From Choanephora cucurbitarum (Eukaryota > Mucoromycota > Mucoromycetes > Mucorales > Choanephoraceae), in contig JAIWNI010000001.1 of the NCBI GenBank assembly GCA_025331435.1, positions 248,001 through 312,000 of the forward strand: a stretch of DNA of 64,000 bases. Reading direction: 5' to 3'. This document shows, piece after piece, positions 34,054-46,018 of the stretch (the stretch's first letter is position 1; every line of letters starts with the position of its first letter). The notes beneath the pieces were generated by a model. The model searched no databases. It worked only from the letters and a program-made list of their open reading frames with translations, and was not told the DNA's origin. The translations under genes and the position numbers were made by a program.

Positions 34054-36258
34054 CAACAAAGTTCAGATTGTGACAACAGATGTTTAGTTTTGTTAAAAGA
34101 ATAGTCTTTGGCTTATAATGTCTAAAGAAGAAGTAGATATAAGAGAAAAAGAAAAAAAAATAAGAGAGAGAGAGAGATTTACATAGTATTTCTGTTCTAA
34201 GAGCATCTCCAATGCACCGACTGAATTTTTTTTAAAAATCCCTAAAATTTTAGGGATTCATTTTAGAATATTGCAAGTCCAATGGGAAAAAAAAATCACC
34301 CTCAAATTAGGGTTATAAAACTGTGTAAGGTTTTTTCCTTTACAGAAAATAGTATTACCGAAGGAGATACTCTTTTATAAGCAGTAGCATAATGCTTTAT
34401 ATCCTATTGTCTTGTGGGTTTTCTTTTCCTCTCAAAACAAGTGAGAATGATTAAGGTGTTGTCAAACTCAGCTCAGTCTACTTTTAGGTCGTCAAAATCA
34501 ACAAAACTTTCTGGTTATAAACCTGATCCATCTTTTTCAAACAAAGCATAGTTTATTTTTCTTTTCAAATTGTCTCCAAAGAAAAAGAGAGAGAGAGAGA
34601 AAGAACTAATCTTGAGATGGAAGACGTGGAACAGGCTGCTACTCGCAAACTTTGATGTCTGGCATATAAGTTGATACGCTTGAGTTAGATGGCATGTCAA
34701 ACCTTGAAGATACCAAGAAACAAAAGAGCTTAACTAGACTCTTGAAAGTTAGCAGAGACAACGTTCATTTGAGACTTCAGTACCTAAAAACACAGTTGCT
34801 GAGAAAAGTTCATGCTGCTTTTAGTACTAGCTTTGTCTCAGTAAACCCTTCTTGCTTTCAATGAGGAAAGTGTTATGTTGTTGACTGTGATTGATGAGTG
34901 AGGGAATTTGAAAGCATCTTTCATGCGTACATTTTGTCTGTGGAAAGTAATTGGTATACCCATTCAGGTCGTCAGAGGGATAGAAGCATTTATTGAAGAC
35001 GGTGAAGTCTTGGTCGGCAGTAAGGTTAGCCCTGATCGCATGAGCTCACAACAGCACCAGTGAAGATCATTGTGAGTTGAACAATAGTATAGCTGCATGC
35101 TTTGCACTAGCTTCTAAAGTTCTGCTTACTGACAGATACATATGTTGTCAACTGGCAATAGAGAATGTCAAGACTTAAGCTCTACTTGATACTGGATGCT
35201 CATTTTCCTCAAATTTCTTTAGTATTAGTCGAAATATCAAAATAAAAAGGAATGGTCAATGGCAAAAAGCATACTTCAAAAAACTCTCTCTCTCCATTAT
35301 CTCAGCTCAATGGCGTTAAGACTAGTGTAGAAAAAAAAAATGAACTCTGAAAATAAAATGGGCATGAAATGTACCTCTGTCAGAAAAGAGACGATTCCCG
35401 CCAAAAAAAAGAAAAGAAAAGAGCAAAGACAAGAGCAATAATTTATTTGAAAGAGCCAGTGTATCCACGATATCTAGATCAAACGAAAGTATCTGAAGAA
35501 TCTAAGAAGAGTATTGCTATGGAGAGCCTTGTGTTGTCCTTTTGTTCCACTGAGTCTTAAACACACTTGGTTTTCTTTGATGGACTACCAACGTATACAA
35601 TAAACATACATACAACACAAGAGCACTTTGAAGGTTAACCACACTTCAAGAAAGCATATGCTCGGGTACCAAACAAGTACTATGCTATCCTATAACTAGT
35701 TCTTCGGTTCAAATGTTGGTCTAGGATATAACTAAGGAGATCGGATAAAATTCGGTACATTCGGTGTCGTATGGCCGCAACTTTTGATGATATATCACTT
35801 TATACCTTCATTCCCTCTTTAGTCTCGCTGAACTTTTTGATTGTATAACCTGATAAGTCACTGGTGTCTTGTGCTTTTTATTTGCTATCTTGCACTCTTT
35901 ACAGACACACTGACAACCATGCCCAAGAAAACAATGAAATGAAGCCATGGTAAACTCACAATCGGAGTAATCAACGACAATTGCCATTTTAGATCTCCAG
36001 AGTCGTTCAGTTGGCTATCTTCTTTGCACCTAGTTTAAGAAAAGCCGAAGGAAGGACTTTCTCAGTAACCTAAGATACTGAGTTTCAACCTCAGAAATCT
36101 CTACTCGGTATCAGATTTGCCTATTCGAAACTCACCAATCAGGGAAAGACCAGTTTTCTTAAAAAAAAAATAAGGCCTGAATTTATTTATTTTTGTTTTC
36201 TTTCTTTCTAGTTCTTTCTCCTTTCATCTAACAGAAAAAAAAAAAAAGTTCATTCAAG
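34054..36258. other. Gene-poor region with possible retroelement debris
   Basis: About 2.2 kb without an intact gene. It contains (GA)n tracts near 34162-34180 and 34588-34602, A-runs, and at about 35155-35230 a plus-strand stretch reading like a retropepsin active site (listed separately). Codon-like stretches elsewhere are broken by stops. The last 200 nt include pyrimidine-rich sequence leading to the PHO88 start. Confidence 0.5.
35155..35230 (+). mobile_element. Possible retropepsin-like remnant
   Basis: A short plus-strand stretch reads AIENVKT, stop, ALLDTGCSFSSNF. The LLDTG core with following C-S resembles the aspartic protease active site of Ty3/gypsy retroelements. It is interrupted by a stop and no reverse transcriptase or LTR was recognised nearby, so this is a weak call based on one motif. 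Confidence 0.25.
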
Positions 36259-36926
36259 ATGGGTTCTCCTGGTTTCCTCACAAACCCCATGTTCAACATG
36301 GGTTTCCTCTTGGTTGCTATGCAACTCGCCAAGAAGGTTGATTGGGAAGATCCCAACGTCTTGACTTATGCTAGAATCGGTTATTACAGTGCTCAAGCTT
36401 TGGTGGTTGCTATGGCTTATGGTTTGATTACTTTGATCAAGAAGAAAAATGGTAAATATCGCGAAAGAGAATGAGTTATTCGGTAACTAATAGGGTGTTT
36501 ATAGATACCACTGTCTTGACATATAACGCTCCTACCAAGCCTAGTCTCTCTGCTCCAACTGAATCTACTGCCCCTGAAACTGTAACTACCACTGTCAGAG
36601 ATTATGATGTTGATCAAGTTCAACAATTCATTAGATCTAGTGTCACTTCTATCTTCATTATCTCTTTGATGCACTTCCAATTCAAGTTCACTCAACCCCT
36701 CTTGATGCAATCCATTTTGCCTATCAAGAACTTGTTGACCCACAAAGAAGCCCTTATTCACTTGTGGGGTGATGCTCCTGAAGGTAACCTTGCTAGACCT
36801 TTCACTGCCGATAGTCCCTTTGGTGGTCTTGCTAACTTGCTCGGTGGTGGTTCGGATAATGCTGCCACCCCTGCTGCCGCTTCTGGTGATGCCAACAGCA
36901 CTACCGAACATCGTCACCAAGATTAA
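36259..36926 (+). CDS. PHO88: PHO88/SND3 ER membrane protein
   Basis: Pho88/Snd3 is an ER membrane component of the SRP-independent (SND) targeting pathway, first found as a phosphate-transport factor. Exons 36259-36451 and 36505-36926 give 204 aa, close to the usual 180-200. The N-terminus (NPMFNMGFLLVAMQLAKKVD) and the ARIGYYSAQALVVAMAYGL membrane segment are typical. A second conserved block is FIRSSVTSIFIISLMHFQFK followed by QPLLMQSILPIKNLL. The C-terminal tail is Ala/Gly/Ser-rich and hydrophilic. An unusual A-rich run sits just before the start codon. Confidence 0.92.
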
Positions 36927-39108
36927 TGAAACAAGAAGAAGGATAAAGGTAGTTGAGTAAGCAAGGAATTAGAGAAGGGAAAGAAACTCTTCTTTATTTT
37001 GTATCTTTTCGTACCTTATGTACATACATTATAGTTTACAGAAATCTTATTTTTGCTGGTACAATAAAAAAAAAAGAGAGAGAGCTCAATAAGAGATTAA
37101 AAAAAAAAGGAGCAAGTAGAATGGTATGGGTTTCGTTTCATTGAACAGTTTAGCGTTGTTGTTTTCAGAATTGAGCTTATTCAAATTAGACTCAAGATAC
37201 CTGGTTCTGATAACTTACACACAATGTTACACTGACCAACTCATGTTTTCTTTTTCCGTATTCTTTTGTAACACTACACGATTTCCCTTGATGGTTAACA
37301 AATGGCTTGTATGACATGTCTTGGGTGGGGGGAGATACAGAATACGCAAAATAAATCAAGTAATATTGATTCTGTGATTCATATGGCATTACACTTACTG
37401 GAGTCAAACAGTCCAGCGCATTCACTTTAGAATCATTTTGGTAAAGTGACATAGCCTTCTATTGTTTCTACCTTCACATGTGCTTGAGTCGCAGTCTCTG
37501 CATGTTCGTTTTCTACTTGTTTTGACTACATCACTGGATAAGAGTGTACACGGCACATGATAGCTTGAACTTGAAGAATGAGGCAAGATAGGTGCAATGC
37601 TCAATGGAGTAGGGGAACGTTGGGGGAGAGCAAAGACAGGGGACAGGCATTCTAAATGACACATGTTGTGCTAGCAAAAAGAAACAATGAGGTATACTTT
37701 GCTTAGAGAGGCAGACTGAGGAAGAATTCACACTTCCTTAAAGTCTAGAATAGTATCAGCAGAACAGTATTGCTCCAAAAGATGTGAGTACAGCAATGGC
37801 AGTAAATTTAGTTCTCCAACTTGGACACATGATCATATCTACTGTTTTTTTTGGATGGCGTGTGGAGCCAACTTCCATGTAGACACTTTCGAGAGACTTT
37901 GGTATTACGGTATAACATCTGCAACTAATGTCTTAGTATTCTCGCCCAAAACCGAAAGGCAATCACTATATCTACAAGTGAACTCCTTATGCAAAGTATG
38001 ACGCTTGTGGGTTTTTGTCATGTCCATTAAATGGAACATGTCCTTCACCATTATTGTATACAGTTTAGACATGTTGGGATAAACTTTGTGTCTGACACTA
38101 GAGAATAATGTATGGTCGTGCTTGAAGCTGTCATTTTTTACCATGTTGATGTTCTCATCAAAGATTTTCTTGAAAGCCATATGTGGCTGCTATCTGATAG
38201 ATTATCAACCCCTTCTTGAGCTGAAGCAACATCGATTATTGCACTTTTGTTTGTAATACTAGCCTCTGTCATTGCTTCTGTTATCAAGATGTCTAGTTCA
38301 AAAGGAGCAAGATCAAAAGAATCTAGTGATCTTTGATTATTGTTATTGACGTCTGTTTTTTAACCTTCTTCCACCAAAATGATTTTTGTTAAATTCCTTT
38401 GTCGCTATCTTTGAGCTACAAACTGAGCATTTCGATCCTCCAAGTTTTCTTTTCCAGTCAATAGACAAGGAACTCACAAAAACACACGGGGCTGATAAAA
38501 AGATCCAACGTCCTTGTTCTTCTTGAGCATAAATAAGGCGTCGTCGGCCCAATCCAAAGGGTGCCTCTGGTATACTCAGAAGGGTAATCTTCTCGGCATA
38601 ATCCACTTTGAATTCCTTGAAAGTAAGAAATTAAAAAGTTATCTTCAGGAAGGCTGTCAGGAATAAAATCTTCTTGAGATGTACAAAAGTATTTAGGTTT
38701 CTTTTTTTGAAATTCATCATGAGCAAAATTTCAAAAGGTAACTATGTAAACAAGCTGTAGTGAATTGGCTGTTTGTGGCATTACTTGAGTAAAAAAAAAG
38801 GGGATTCTAAACGGAACTAGGGATTTTATTCTTTAGAAAATAGTTGCACTTTCCAACTATGAATTAGTAAGGTAGGATAAAACCTATCTTACAGACATCT
38901 TTGTCAATGTATCCAACAGTTTTATTTTCTCGCCATGTGCATTTAAGTAATTAGAAGTGTTTTATCGATAGAGTATAAGACAAAACAAAAGATATGAGAG
39001 GTCGGACACGTTTTGTGTCGTCAAGAAAAAACGAATAAAAAGAACAGTATAATTACCCTTTCTTTTTATTCCGTTTTTCTATTTAGGTATAAAGGGAGGT
39101 TTTTTTTT
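36927..39108. other. Intergenic region with decayed coding sequence
   Basis: About 2.2 kb between PHO88 and the UNC93-like gene. It includes a minus-strand stretch with coding character (37905-38745, listed separately). The remainder is A+T-rich with no recognised motif. Confidence 0.5.
37905..38745 (-). pseudogene. Decayed coding region of unknown family
   Basis: On the minus strand, successive blocks have normal-looking amino acid composition but in shifting frames. They include KPKYFCTSQEDFIPDSLPED near the upstream end, MDYAEKITLLSIPEAPFGLG, a block with CSVCSSKI, then FDLAPFELDILITEAMTEAS, and a terminal block with HDHTLFSSVRHKVYPNMSKL ending at 37905. Stops or frameshifts separate them and no consistent set of introns was found. 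It may be a broken gene of a multi-copy family or a repeat-encoded protein. I do not recognise the family. Confidence 0.35.
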
Positions 39109-40512
39109 TCAGATAGGTTTACCTGTATTTTCTTCAAGCTCTTTCTCTGAAAACGCTTCAACGTCATTGGTTTCTGAGATCTGACATGTTACCATAAAGA
39201 CAAGTGGAAAAGAAAGAAACACAAGCATCCAACAGATAAGGCATTCCCATTGCAATTGAATAGGCGATGCATCAATACCAAAGGCTATTGCAGCTCCTAT
39301 AGATTGTAAGGCCTTATAGAACCCTGCGTATCGAGCCAAAGAAGTTGGGTCATTTGTCATGGTACCCATAAGCCAATACAGATACGTCTGATAAATAGCA
39401 TCAGCATAGCCATACATCATAAATAAAGCAAAAGGACCTGCAAAGCCTTGATCGTCCCAGTGAATAGGCTGGTTGAAATCAGCTTCAAATCTTGTTTGAA
39501 ATGCAAATCCACCTGACCAAACAAGATTGACAACAACAAACAAGACTCCTAGCCCAATAAATCCTCTTATTCGACGACTGAATCGATGATAGTCGAGAAA
39601 GCAACCTGTCATCACAGAACCCAGAACTTCCATAGTCCAGTACATTAAGCCATTTAAGGCCCTTGTAGAAGAATCAAAGTAAATCGAATTAACACGAAAT
39701 TGGTAAGCATAAAACCAGTTGGAAGCCAAAAAAGCCGGTATAAGTATGAGCATACGCCATTCCTTCCAAACTGTCAATGTGTTTTTCACTTCCGTTCGCC
39801 AATCAATGGTTGGTTGCGCGGCTTTGATGCTACTGTGGGTCTGGTTGACTTGACTAGGATGGGCCAACAAGAGTGAGAGAAGGACGCCCAGCAACATAAT
39901 CATAATAAAGACAACATATGTCGATGTGGAGATACTCACTTGTTGCTTCTTCTCTGCATTCATAGTCAGTGCGATCAAAGATCCAATGATCCCCCCACAA
40001 TTAAAAATAGTCCAAAAGACGCTGACAGATTTACCCTTGTGCTTTTCTTCAGGGTAAGACATCATGATAGCGCCTTGAGCAGACCAGAAGAGTGCAGCCA
40101 AGCACCCCAATATAGCACCCGACAAGATCACATACTCGCCCACTTGTTTTTTATCGTAAACCCAAAATGCAGACACATAAATGACATAGCCTACGGAACC
40201 TATCTATTTGTTTATGTTTTCTGTAAACAGAATACTTGAAATGATTGGCTATCAAACACTTACAGTCAAAGTTTTGTTGACACCTAGCGTATTAGTAATC
40301 GAACCCGAAAATAAACCTACTAAGGCAAGGCAGCTGTAGAGAACTCCGTTAGAAGTGTCTGTAAGTGCTATATTAAAGCTCATTGATCCACCAGCTCCAA
40401 GGCCAGATAAGGCATTGAACATGCCTGGGCCACACAGACATACAAATCCTAATAATACAATTTGTACAATAGGAGTATTATAGATTTTTGAACCGCTTAG
40501 GCCAATCAGCAT
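39109..40512 (-). CDS. UNC93-like multi-pass membrane protein (MFS fold)
   Basis: Member of the UNC93-like branch of the major facilitator superfamily, which in fungi is uncharacterised and in animals includes ion-channel and receptor trafficking regulators. Exons 40264-40512 and 39109-40203 give 447 aa. About eleven or twelve hydrophobic segments are visible. Family features include the N-terminal PGMFNALSGLGAGG, the segment GAILGCLAALFWSAQGAIMM followed by YPEEKHKGKSVSVFW, and a C-terminal half with ASNWFYAYQFRVNSIYF. The end is hydrophilic and acidic. The role in this organism cannot be inferred from context; neighbours are unrelated. Confidence 0.82.
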
Positions 40513-41155
40513 TCAAAAGAGAGAAAGATAGGAACAAGAGAGAAGAAGAGAGAGAGAGAGAGTTGAAAACGGAATCATCAATATAACATTCTCTTGATTG
40601 AATTGCGTATAAAAAAAACCTATTGTTTAGCTCATATGGAAATATAAACAACATAGAGAATATATATACTTGATGAGGGCGTTTATTTCCTTTATATTCA
40701 AGACAAATCCTTTGCTTTTGTTGAGCTTGATTCAGATCAAATAAAGCTTACTTTATGCTATAATCTTATAGAGCAAGAGATTTACATTCCTTTTCTGTTT
40801 ATTAGTGAATGATTGACTGATTTGTTGTCATTCAAAGTTAGTGACAAACAAATATCAAGAAAACTCAGTTGAAGAGGCAACACTTGATTTCCCATGTTAT
40901 GATCTAGAACATTCATTACTGATACAACTATTCAAATCAATTATATGTTTATTATTAGCTTGCTCTTTAAGGTACTTCACAAGGCCATTCTTTGTGACCC
41001 TGAACGTCTTAGCCAACGATGGGTCTAATATGCCTTGTCCATCAAGCAAAGGTTTAAAAGCAGCGAATGAAGTGATTTATTGCACACTTCATTTTGCATC
41101 TTTTAGTGAAATAATCGTTTCTTTAGAGTCAATATGACATTCAAGCATATTTGAC
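40513..41155. other. Intergenic region with (GA)n tract
   Basis: About 640 nt upstream of the UNC93-like gene and downstream of the bZIP gene, both on the minus strand. It contains a (GA)n tract at about 40543-40561. A 98-codon plus-strand open frame (40841-41137) has no recognised domain and overlaps likely promoter and 3' UTR sequence, so it is not called as a gene. Confidence 0.45.
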
Positions 41156-42704
41156 TCAAGCTGTTGAAGTTTTTTGAATTTGGCTACTGTCTAAAGTACA
41201 ATCGTTACTGGAGTTCTTTTGCTGAATATTTGCAAAAGGAAAGGTATGGGAGGTGTCTACTTTGGAAATGCCTGTTGAAACAATTGCATTGCGAGCTGAT
41301 GCAGATATATCGCCTTCTTCACTTTCTTTGCTTTCTAAGCCCGGTAGGTCAGATGTCTTAATGTCTTTTGGTGGTGATACGATGTTAACAGGCAAAGGTT
41401 TTTGTTTAGTCTGAGGCCTATCAGAAGGTGAACAAAGCTGAATTGGCTCTATAGGTTTAGAAAAAGCTTCTTTTGGTGAACGCGAAGTTGACTCACTAGG
41501 TCTCAATGAGATGGGCGTACATATGGAAAAGTTATATTCTAAGGGTGCACGACTTAAAGGAGCTGGTATAGTTGTCTCGTCATGTCTTTGTTCCTTGGGC
41601 AGAATTTTCTTCGGAACAGTTTTATGCAAACTAGATAGTTTTCGCTGAAACGTCCTTGTAGAAGTTGCAATGTCAGATGATAAAATGGGTGATATCATTT
41701 CATTTGAGCGGATTGGAAGTGCTTGGATCGGAGCAAATTGCAACGATGGTGCAATAATTGGATATGGGCTCTTGTAATTTAAGTATTGAGGCAATGAATC
41801 AGAAGAAGTGGGAAAAGGAACCGGGAAGCCCTTCAAAGCACAATTTTCATATTCTAATTGAACAACAGTTGCTCGTAACTGTTGATTCTCACGGACAAGC
41901 TGAGATGTTGTTATGAGGTGAACATCTTGTATCTGTTTTAATTTGGCCTCAAGTTCTTTGACATAATGCTCTTTTCTTTCTCTAAATGCTCTTTGAGCAG
42001 CACGGTTTTGTGCCTTTCGCTTCATTCTAGGGTCTTGATCTGACTGCATACATTTGTTAACTTTAGCTCGCTGGATTGATCAAATTTTACTTACAACCAG
42101 TAAATTCTTGTTGTTTTGAATAGGCTTTCTTCCAGGCTTACGTGTGTAGATCGCCTCTAAATGATTGCTCTCTAGGCGAAAAAGAGTGTTAGAACACAGA
42201 AATCAACCAAAACGTTAAGGTACCCTGGGAAGATTCATCTTCGTGTAACAATGCAGACACAGTGGATTCTTCTTGTTGCAAAGTAACATGAGTTTCGCCT
42301 CCATTGTCTTCTATGAAAGAAGATGAGCGATTTGAGCGTGAGTGAGATTGGAAACAAATATTTGCTTATATGTGCGAGGTTTCTTTTTCTCTGTCAAACA
42401 TACTTGATGCTTTAACAATATTTCCTGACAGCTGTTTTATTTCGGTAACTGTAAATGAGTCCTCCCATTTCCTTTTATCATTAAAAAATGAATTACTGCT
42501 TGAACTCAATTTGACTAGTGTTTTTGGATCGTTGTCTGGTTTATTAGTTTCCGTATCGGCCGTAGACTGAAAAGATAAAGATGTGTTAGTAGGCAGACTG
42601 ATTGCCTGCAATGATATTGTCGATTGAAAAGAATGGTTGCTATTTATCAGCTCAGACTTTGTAGAAGAAAGAGTGACATCTGAGGTTTGAATTTTCGCTT
42701 GCAT
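41156..42704 (-). CDS. bZIP transcription factor of the Yap/Pap1 type
   Basis: AP-1-like factor, a class involved in oxidative, metal and drug stress responses in fungi. Exons 42404-42704, 42224-42310, 42095-42171 and 41156-42043 give 450 aa with consistent phases. The basic region KRKAQNRAAQRAFRERKEHY contains the NxxAQxxFR signature specific to Yap/Pap1 proteins, preceded by the RKPGRKP element. A leucine zipper follows (LEAKLKQIQ...LVRENQQLRATVVQLE). The C-terminal half is Ser/Pro-rich. No clear C-terminal cysteine-rich redox domain is seen, so redox control by Crm1 export may be absent. The first intron (GTATGT donor at 42403, acceptor at 42311) removes an in-frame TAA that would otherwise interrupt the frame. 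Confidence 0.85.
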
Positions 42705-43886
42705 CTTACAAAACGTAGAGAACAAGAAAGAAGAGTGCGAAGAGAGTAATTTGGACCCAAGAAAGAAGCTATAAACTATTTCGAGAATAAAACAATGTGT
42801 GAGAGAGGCCGTCATGTGCAATAATTTCCATCAACTTGAATGCTTTTTCGACAGAATTTCCTTTCCTGCTGGTCTGAGGTTAGCTCTTCATCAAGGTTCA
42901 TGAGAATCGGTATTTATTCTTTTGAGCGCTCCTCGTAATATCAGTTGGGTTAAGCAGAAAAAATGGAGGCAAGCATAATAACAGATAGTGTAAATTTGAT
43001 AGTTGTACATTGCAGCTGCTGCTTCTGGAGAACCTCTATATAATACGTTGACCGCTTTTTGAGCTTAGTTTATATGGATTGTCAGAAAACCTAGTTCCAA
43101 GAAAGGGAAAAAGCTCACTCATGAACTGTTGTATAATACATTTTCTATTAGCCTCATCTTTCCTAGAATTTCTTGCCAAAAACTCGTTGTTAATTTCTCG
43201 ACTTTCCTGATAATCGATATAAACCCATCTCATAGCGCTTGTAACGTCATTGGATACTTTGCATCTCGATAGCAGGTTTCTTTTTTCTGTTTAGTTGACA
43301 ACTACAATCAACTCTTGAAAACCGTACGTACGCTTAATATTATGACAACATGATACATCACTTCCAATAGCAAATAGTATGGGCTGCTCTAATTTCAGTT
43401 TTTAAAGACATAGTAAGTTTTAGGTTTGGTTATCCTCTCATTCGAATTGATTTATCAGAAAAGCAAAGAAGTGAGAGGTTGTTCTGTACAAGATGTCTCG
43501 AATAAAGCTCTAAAAAAGTGTCCTTCAAATAAATGCAATGTATTCGTACGCTAGACGAGATATTGCATTTCTTCTCTCAACTGATGCTTAAATCAATCTT
43601 ACTTTAATTTTAAAAAACAAGTACAAGGAAACTACTAGAAATCAACAAACACAGCCTCTCGCGTGTTATTTTAGTATTTGTACATTCCTTTTTTGTAAAA
43701 CCTGTGAATCATTCCCAAGCATTTTATAAAAAAAGCGCCAGTTTTCGATTCCTAGTAAAAAATATCATCAATGCTTAGTAACGAAAAAGTAGTCCCTGAA
43801 TCAGGGGTATCACTGAAGCGCATATTCATTTTGGTTCAAAAACGACTGTTTATAAAGCTTTCTTCTGCTTTCTTCTTATATACGTT
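42705..43886. other. Divergent intergenic region bZIP / F-box gene
   Basis: About 1.2 kb between two divergent genes. A 65-codon minus-strand frame at 43036-43233 and a plus-strand frame at 43771-43962 have no recognised domains. A+T-rich sequence with T-runs precedes the F-box gene start. Both promoters should lie here. Confidence 0.45.
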
Positions 43887-45560
43887 ATGCTACTCTTTTT
43901 TCCAACTGAGATACTTTATCATATTGGCACTTTCCTTTTTCCAGAAGATTACTATCAACTGATTTTGGTAAATCGCGCTTATCATGACAAGTTTATTGCA
44001 TCTCTTTACAAGGAAATTAATTGTATGGATCGAGACGAGTTTGGATACTTTTTAAGTTGGTCTAAAGACCATCGCCGTTATGTAAAGAGGCTCAAAATAG
44101 ATTCTCATATTGCGCATTCTCGTATGTTTGATATTGCAACAGTATTTCCCTCCTTGACATCTCTCATTACTACATCTTTTGACTGTTGTGCTTCAATCGA
44201 ACTTCCTCTCTTCAACAATCTCAAACACTTGAAGCTTAATTATCTAAGCAGCTGCTTTCCATTCAACTTCCTAACAGCTATGTCTTACATCACCCATCTT
44301 GAAATCCATGGTATGGGCCGTATAAGCATTTCAATTAATCTGTTAAATAGTATCCATCGGGTTTGCGTTCTCTTGGAATACATGTCTCTTGAATGTGTCA
44401 CCATAGATACTCCTAACGAATCCGAAGTCAACCTTGTTGAGCGATGTGATAAGCTCAAGACATTTGAACTCATGTCATCGTGTGCTATGCTTCAGCATCA
44501 TTTATGGCTTCAATATGTTGCTAATCGATATCCTAATATCGAAGTTTTGAAGCTTGGGTGTGGAACTGGAGAGCAAATTGGAGTGATTCAACATTCAGTA
44601 GACTTTTACGATGATTTTTATTATAACTGTCCTCTCATCGCACACTTTGAATGGTGCAACATAATACCTGACGATAGGTTTCTCAAAAGACTCAACAAAC
44701 AACAACAGCAATTGCTACAATTAAAACTGCTTGATTCAAACTTCATAGAACATGTTTTTTTAAAGATTGTATCTCACAGATATATTTACCTGTACACCAT
44801 ATTAAACTTGAAGATTGTACTACCTAAGAGCATGTCCAGCAATGCATTTGTCAAGCTTTTAGGTAGAACATGCCCACAACTACAGCAGTTAGCATTTTAC
44901 GGCAAAAGGCCACTAAGCACTGGTGAACTATACGTAGACTGTATGCTAGATATTTTCCCATCTATGGTATCCATTGACTTCCAAGGTCTTCAATTATGCA
45001 TCGAACAAGTTGGATTCGATCAACATCAACAACAAGATCTCGCTCCGCATATGCTAAATAAACTCAAATGCGTGGATTGCCGTTTGACTAGCAACTTTTT
45101 CGATTACATTTCCATACGCTGTCCTGATCTTCAATACTTATACCTATGCAGAACGACACATCCATGCGAAGATTATAGAGTAAAGATAGATCTTTCATAC
45201 CAGAGGCTCTTCAAGTTAGAGATTCAGGACATTTGCATTGAAGGAAAGTACAACCGAAAACAAGCTGAACTTTTTCATATAGATCTAAGTCATCAATCTG
45301 ACTGGTATTATCACAGTAATAATAAGACAAACTCGCTCATTAGAATGAACGAAGCAGATATACAAGTTTTCAACTCTACATTAAACCGGCTCTGCAACAA
45401 CAGCCAAGACTTCACAAATCAATTTGCTAGCTACAAGGAAGTTCATATACCATCTATATTTGATAAGCTTAGATTACATGATATCATACACAAAGGCTAC
45501 GTTGACTTGGCATGTAAATCTGTGGGTTTGATTTATTTCAACTTGGCAACTCCAGAGTAA
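43887..45560 (+). CDS. F-box protein with leucine-rich-repeat-like body
   Basis: F-box proteins are substrate receptors of SCF ubiquitin ligases. The protein is 557 aa in a single long exon. The N-terminus has an F-box-like motif: FPTEILYHIGTFLFPEDYYQ followed by LVNRAYHDKFIASLYKEI. The remainder has irregular Leu-rich repeats of the kind LKHLKLNYLSSC, THLEIHG, LVERCDKLKTFEL, CPQLQQLAFYG and CPDLQYLYLC. Such F-box/LRR proteins are a large, fast-evolving family in Mucorales. The substrate is unknown. A possible last intron (donor near 45558, acceptor near 45611) would extend the protein by only one or two residues. It stands alone, with no linked SCF gene. Confidence 0.75.
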   Translation: MLLFFPTEILYHIGTFLFPEDYYQLILVNRAYHDKFIASLYKEINCMDRDEFGYFLSWSKDHRRYVKRLKIDSHIAHSRMFDIATVFPSLTSLITTSFDCCASIELPLFNNLKHLKLNYLSSCFPFNFLTAMSYITHLEIHGMGRISISINLLNSIHRVCVLLEYMSLECVTIDTPNESEVNLVERCDKLKTFELMSSCAMLQHHLWLQYVANRYPNIEVLKLGCGTGEQIGVIQHSVDFYDDFYYNCPLIAHFEWCNIIPDDRFLKRLNKQQQQLLQLKLLDSNFIEHVFLKIVSHRYIYLYTILNLKIVLPKSMSSNAFVKLLGRTCPQLQQLAFYGKRPLSTGELYVDCMLDIFPSMVSIDFQGLQLCIEQVGFDQHQQQDLAPHMLNKLKCVDCRLTSNFFDYISIRCPDLQYLYLCRTTHPCEDYRVKIDLSYQRLFKLEIQDICIEGKYNRKQAELFHIDLSHQSDWYYHSNNKTNSLIRMNEADIQVFNSTLNRLCNNSQDFTNQFASYKEVHIPSIFDKLRLHDIIHKGYVDLACKSVGLIYFNLATPE

Positions 45561-46018
45561 GCTACGCATTTTATTCTTTCACTTCGCAATAACAAACGTT
45601 TTTTATTTTAGGTATATCTAAATGAGTATTGACTTAGAAAACAAAAGTACGCTTAGAGAAGTTAGCACATTAATTTGTCATACATCATATGTGGGGATAG
45701 CTCTGCGATACTTTGAGTAAAACAAATCATATTTAATATGCACACAAATAAACTTCGAGGTGCAAAAAAAAATAGCATCGTGTAAGTGAATCAGAATGCA
45801 ATGCTTCTTGTAATGTTGTTTATTTTCATCCCTTGCATCAAGATAAAGCACAAAGCTTTAAGAGGGCCATTTTCTGCTTTATCAAAAGCAAAAAACTTAG
45901 GAAGTGAATACAAAAAGAAAGAAAAGGCTTTATTAACTGTTAGTGCTGGGTAAAGAAGGAGTATAATAAATAAAGTAAAAAAGTGAAATGTAATTTTATA
46001 AGTAATTTTACAGTCTAT
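45561..46018. other. Intergenic region between convergent F-box and RING genes
   Basis: About 460 nt that should contain both 3' UTRs. A+T-rich, with an A-run around 45763-45770. No coding sequence was recognised. Confidence 0.5.

Noticed and set aside
36417..36920. 167-codon open frame antisense to PHO88
   Set aside because: Overlaps both PHO88 exons and its intron on the opposite strand; no domain and composition typical of a reverse shadow.
40841..41137. 98-codon plus-strand open frame between the UNC93-like and bZIP genes
   Set aside because: No recognisable domain, no plausible neighbouring exons, and it sits in likely UTR/promoter sequence of flanking minus-strand genes.
42313..42403. 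In-frame TAA interrupting the N-terminal half of the bZIP gene, suggesting a pseudogene
   Set aside because: An intron with a GTATGT donor (42403) and a TTCATAG acceptor (42311-42313) removes the stop and preserves the frame.
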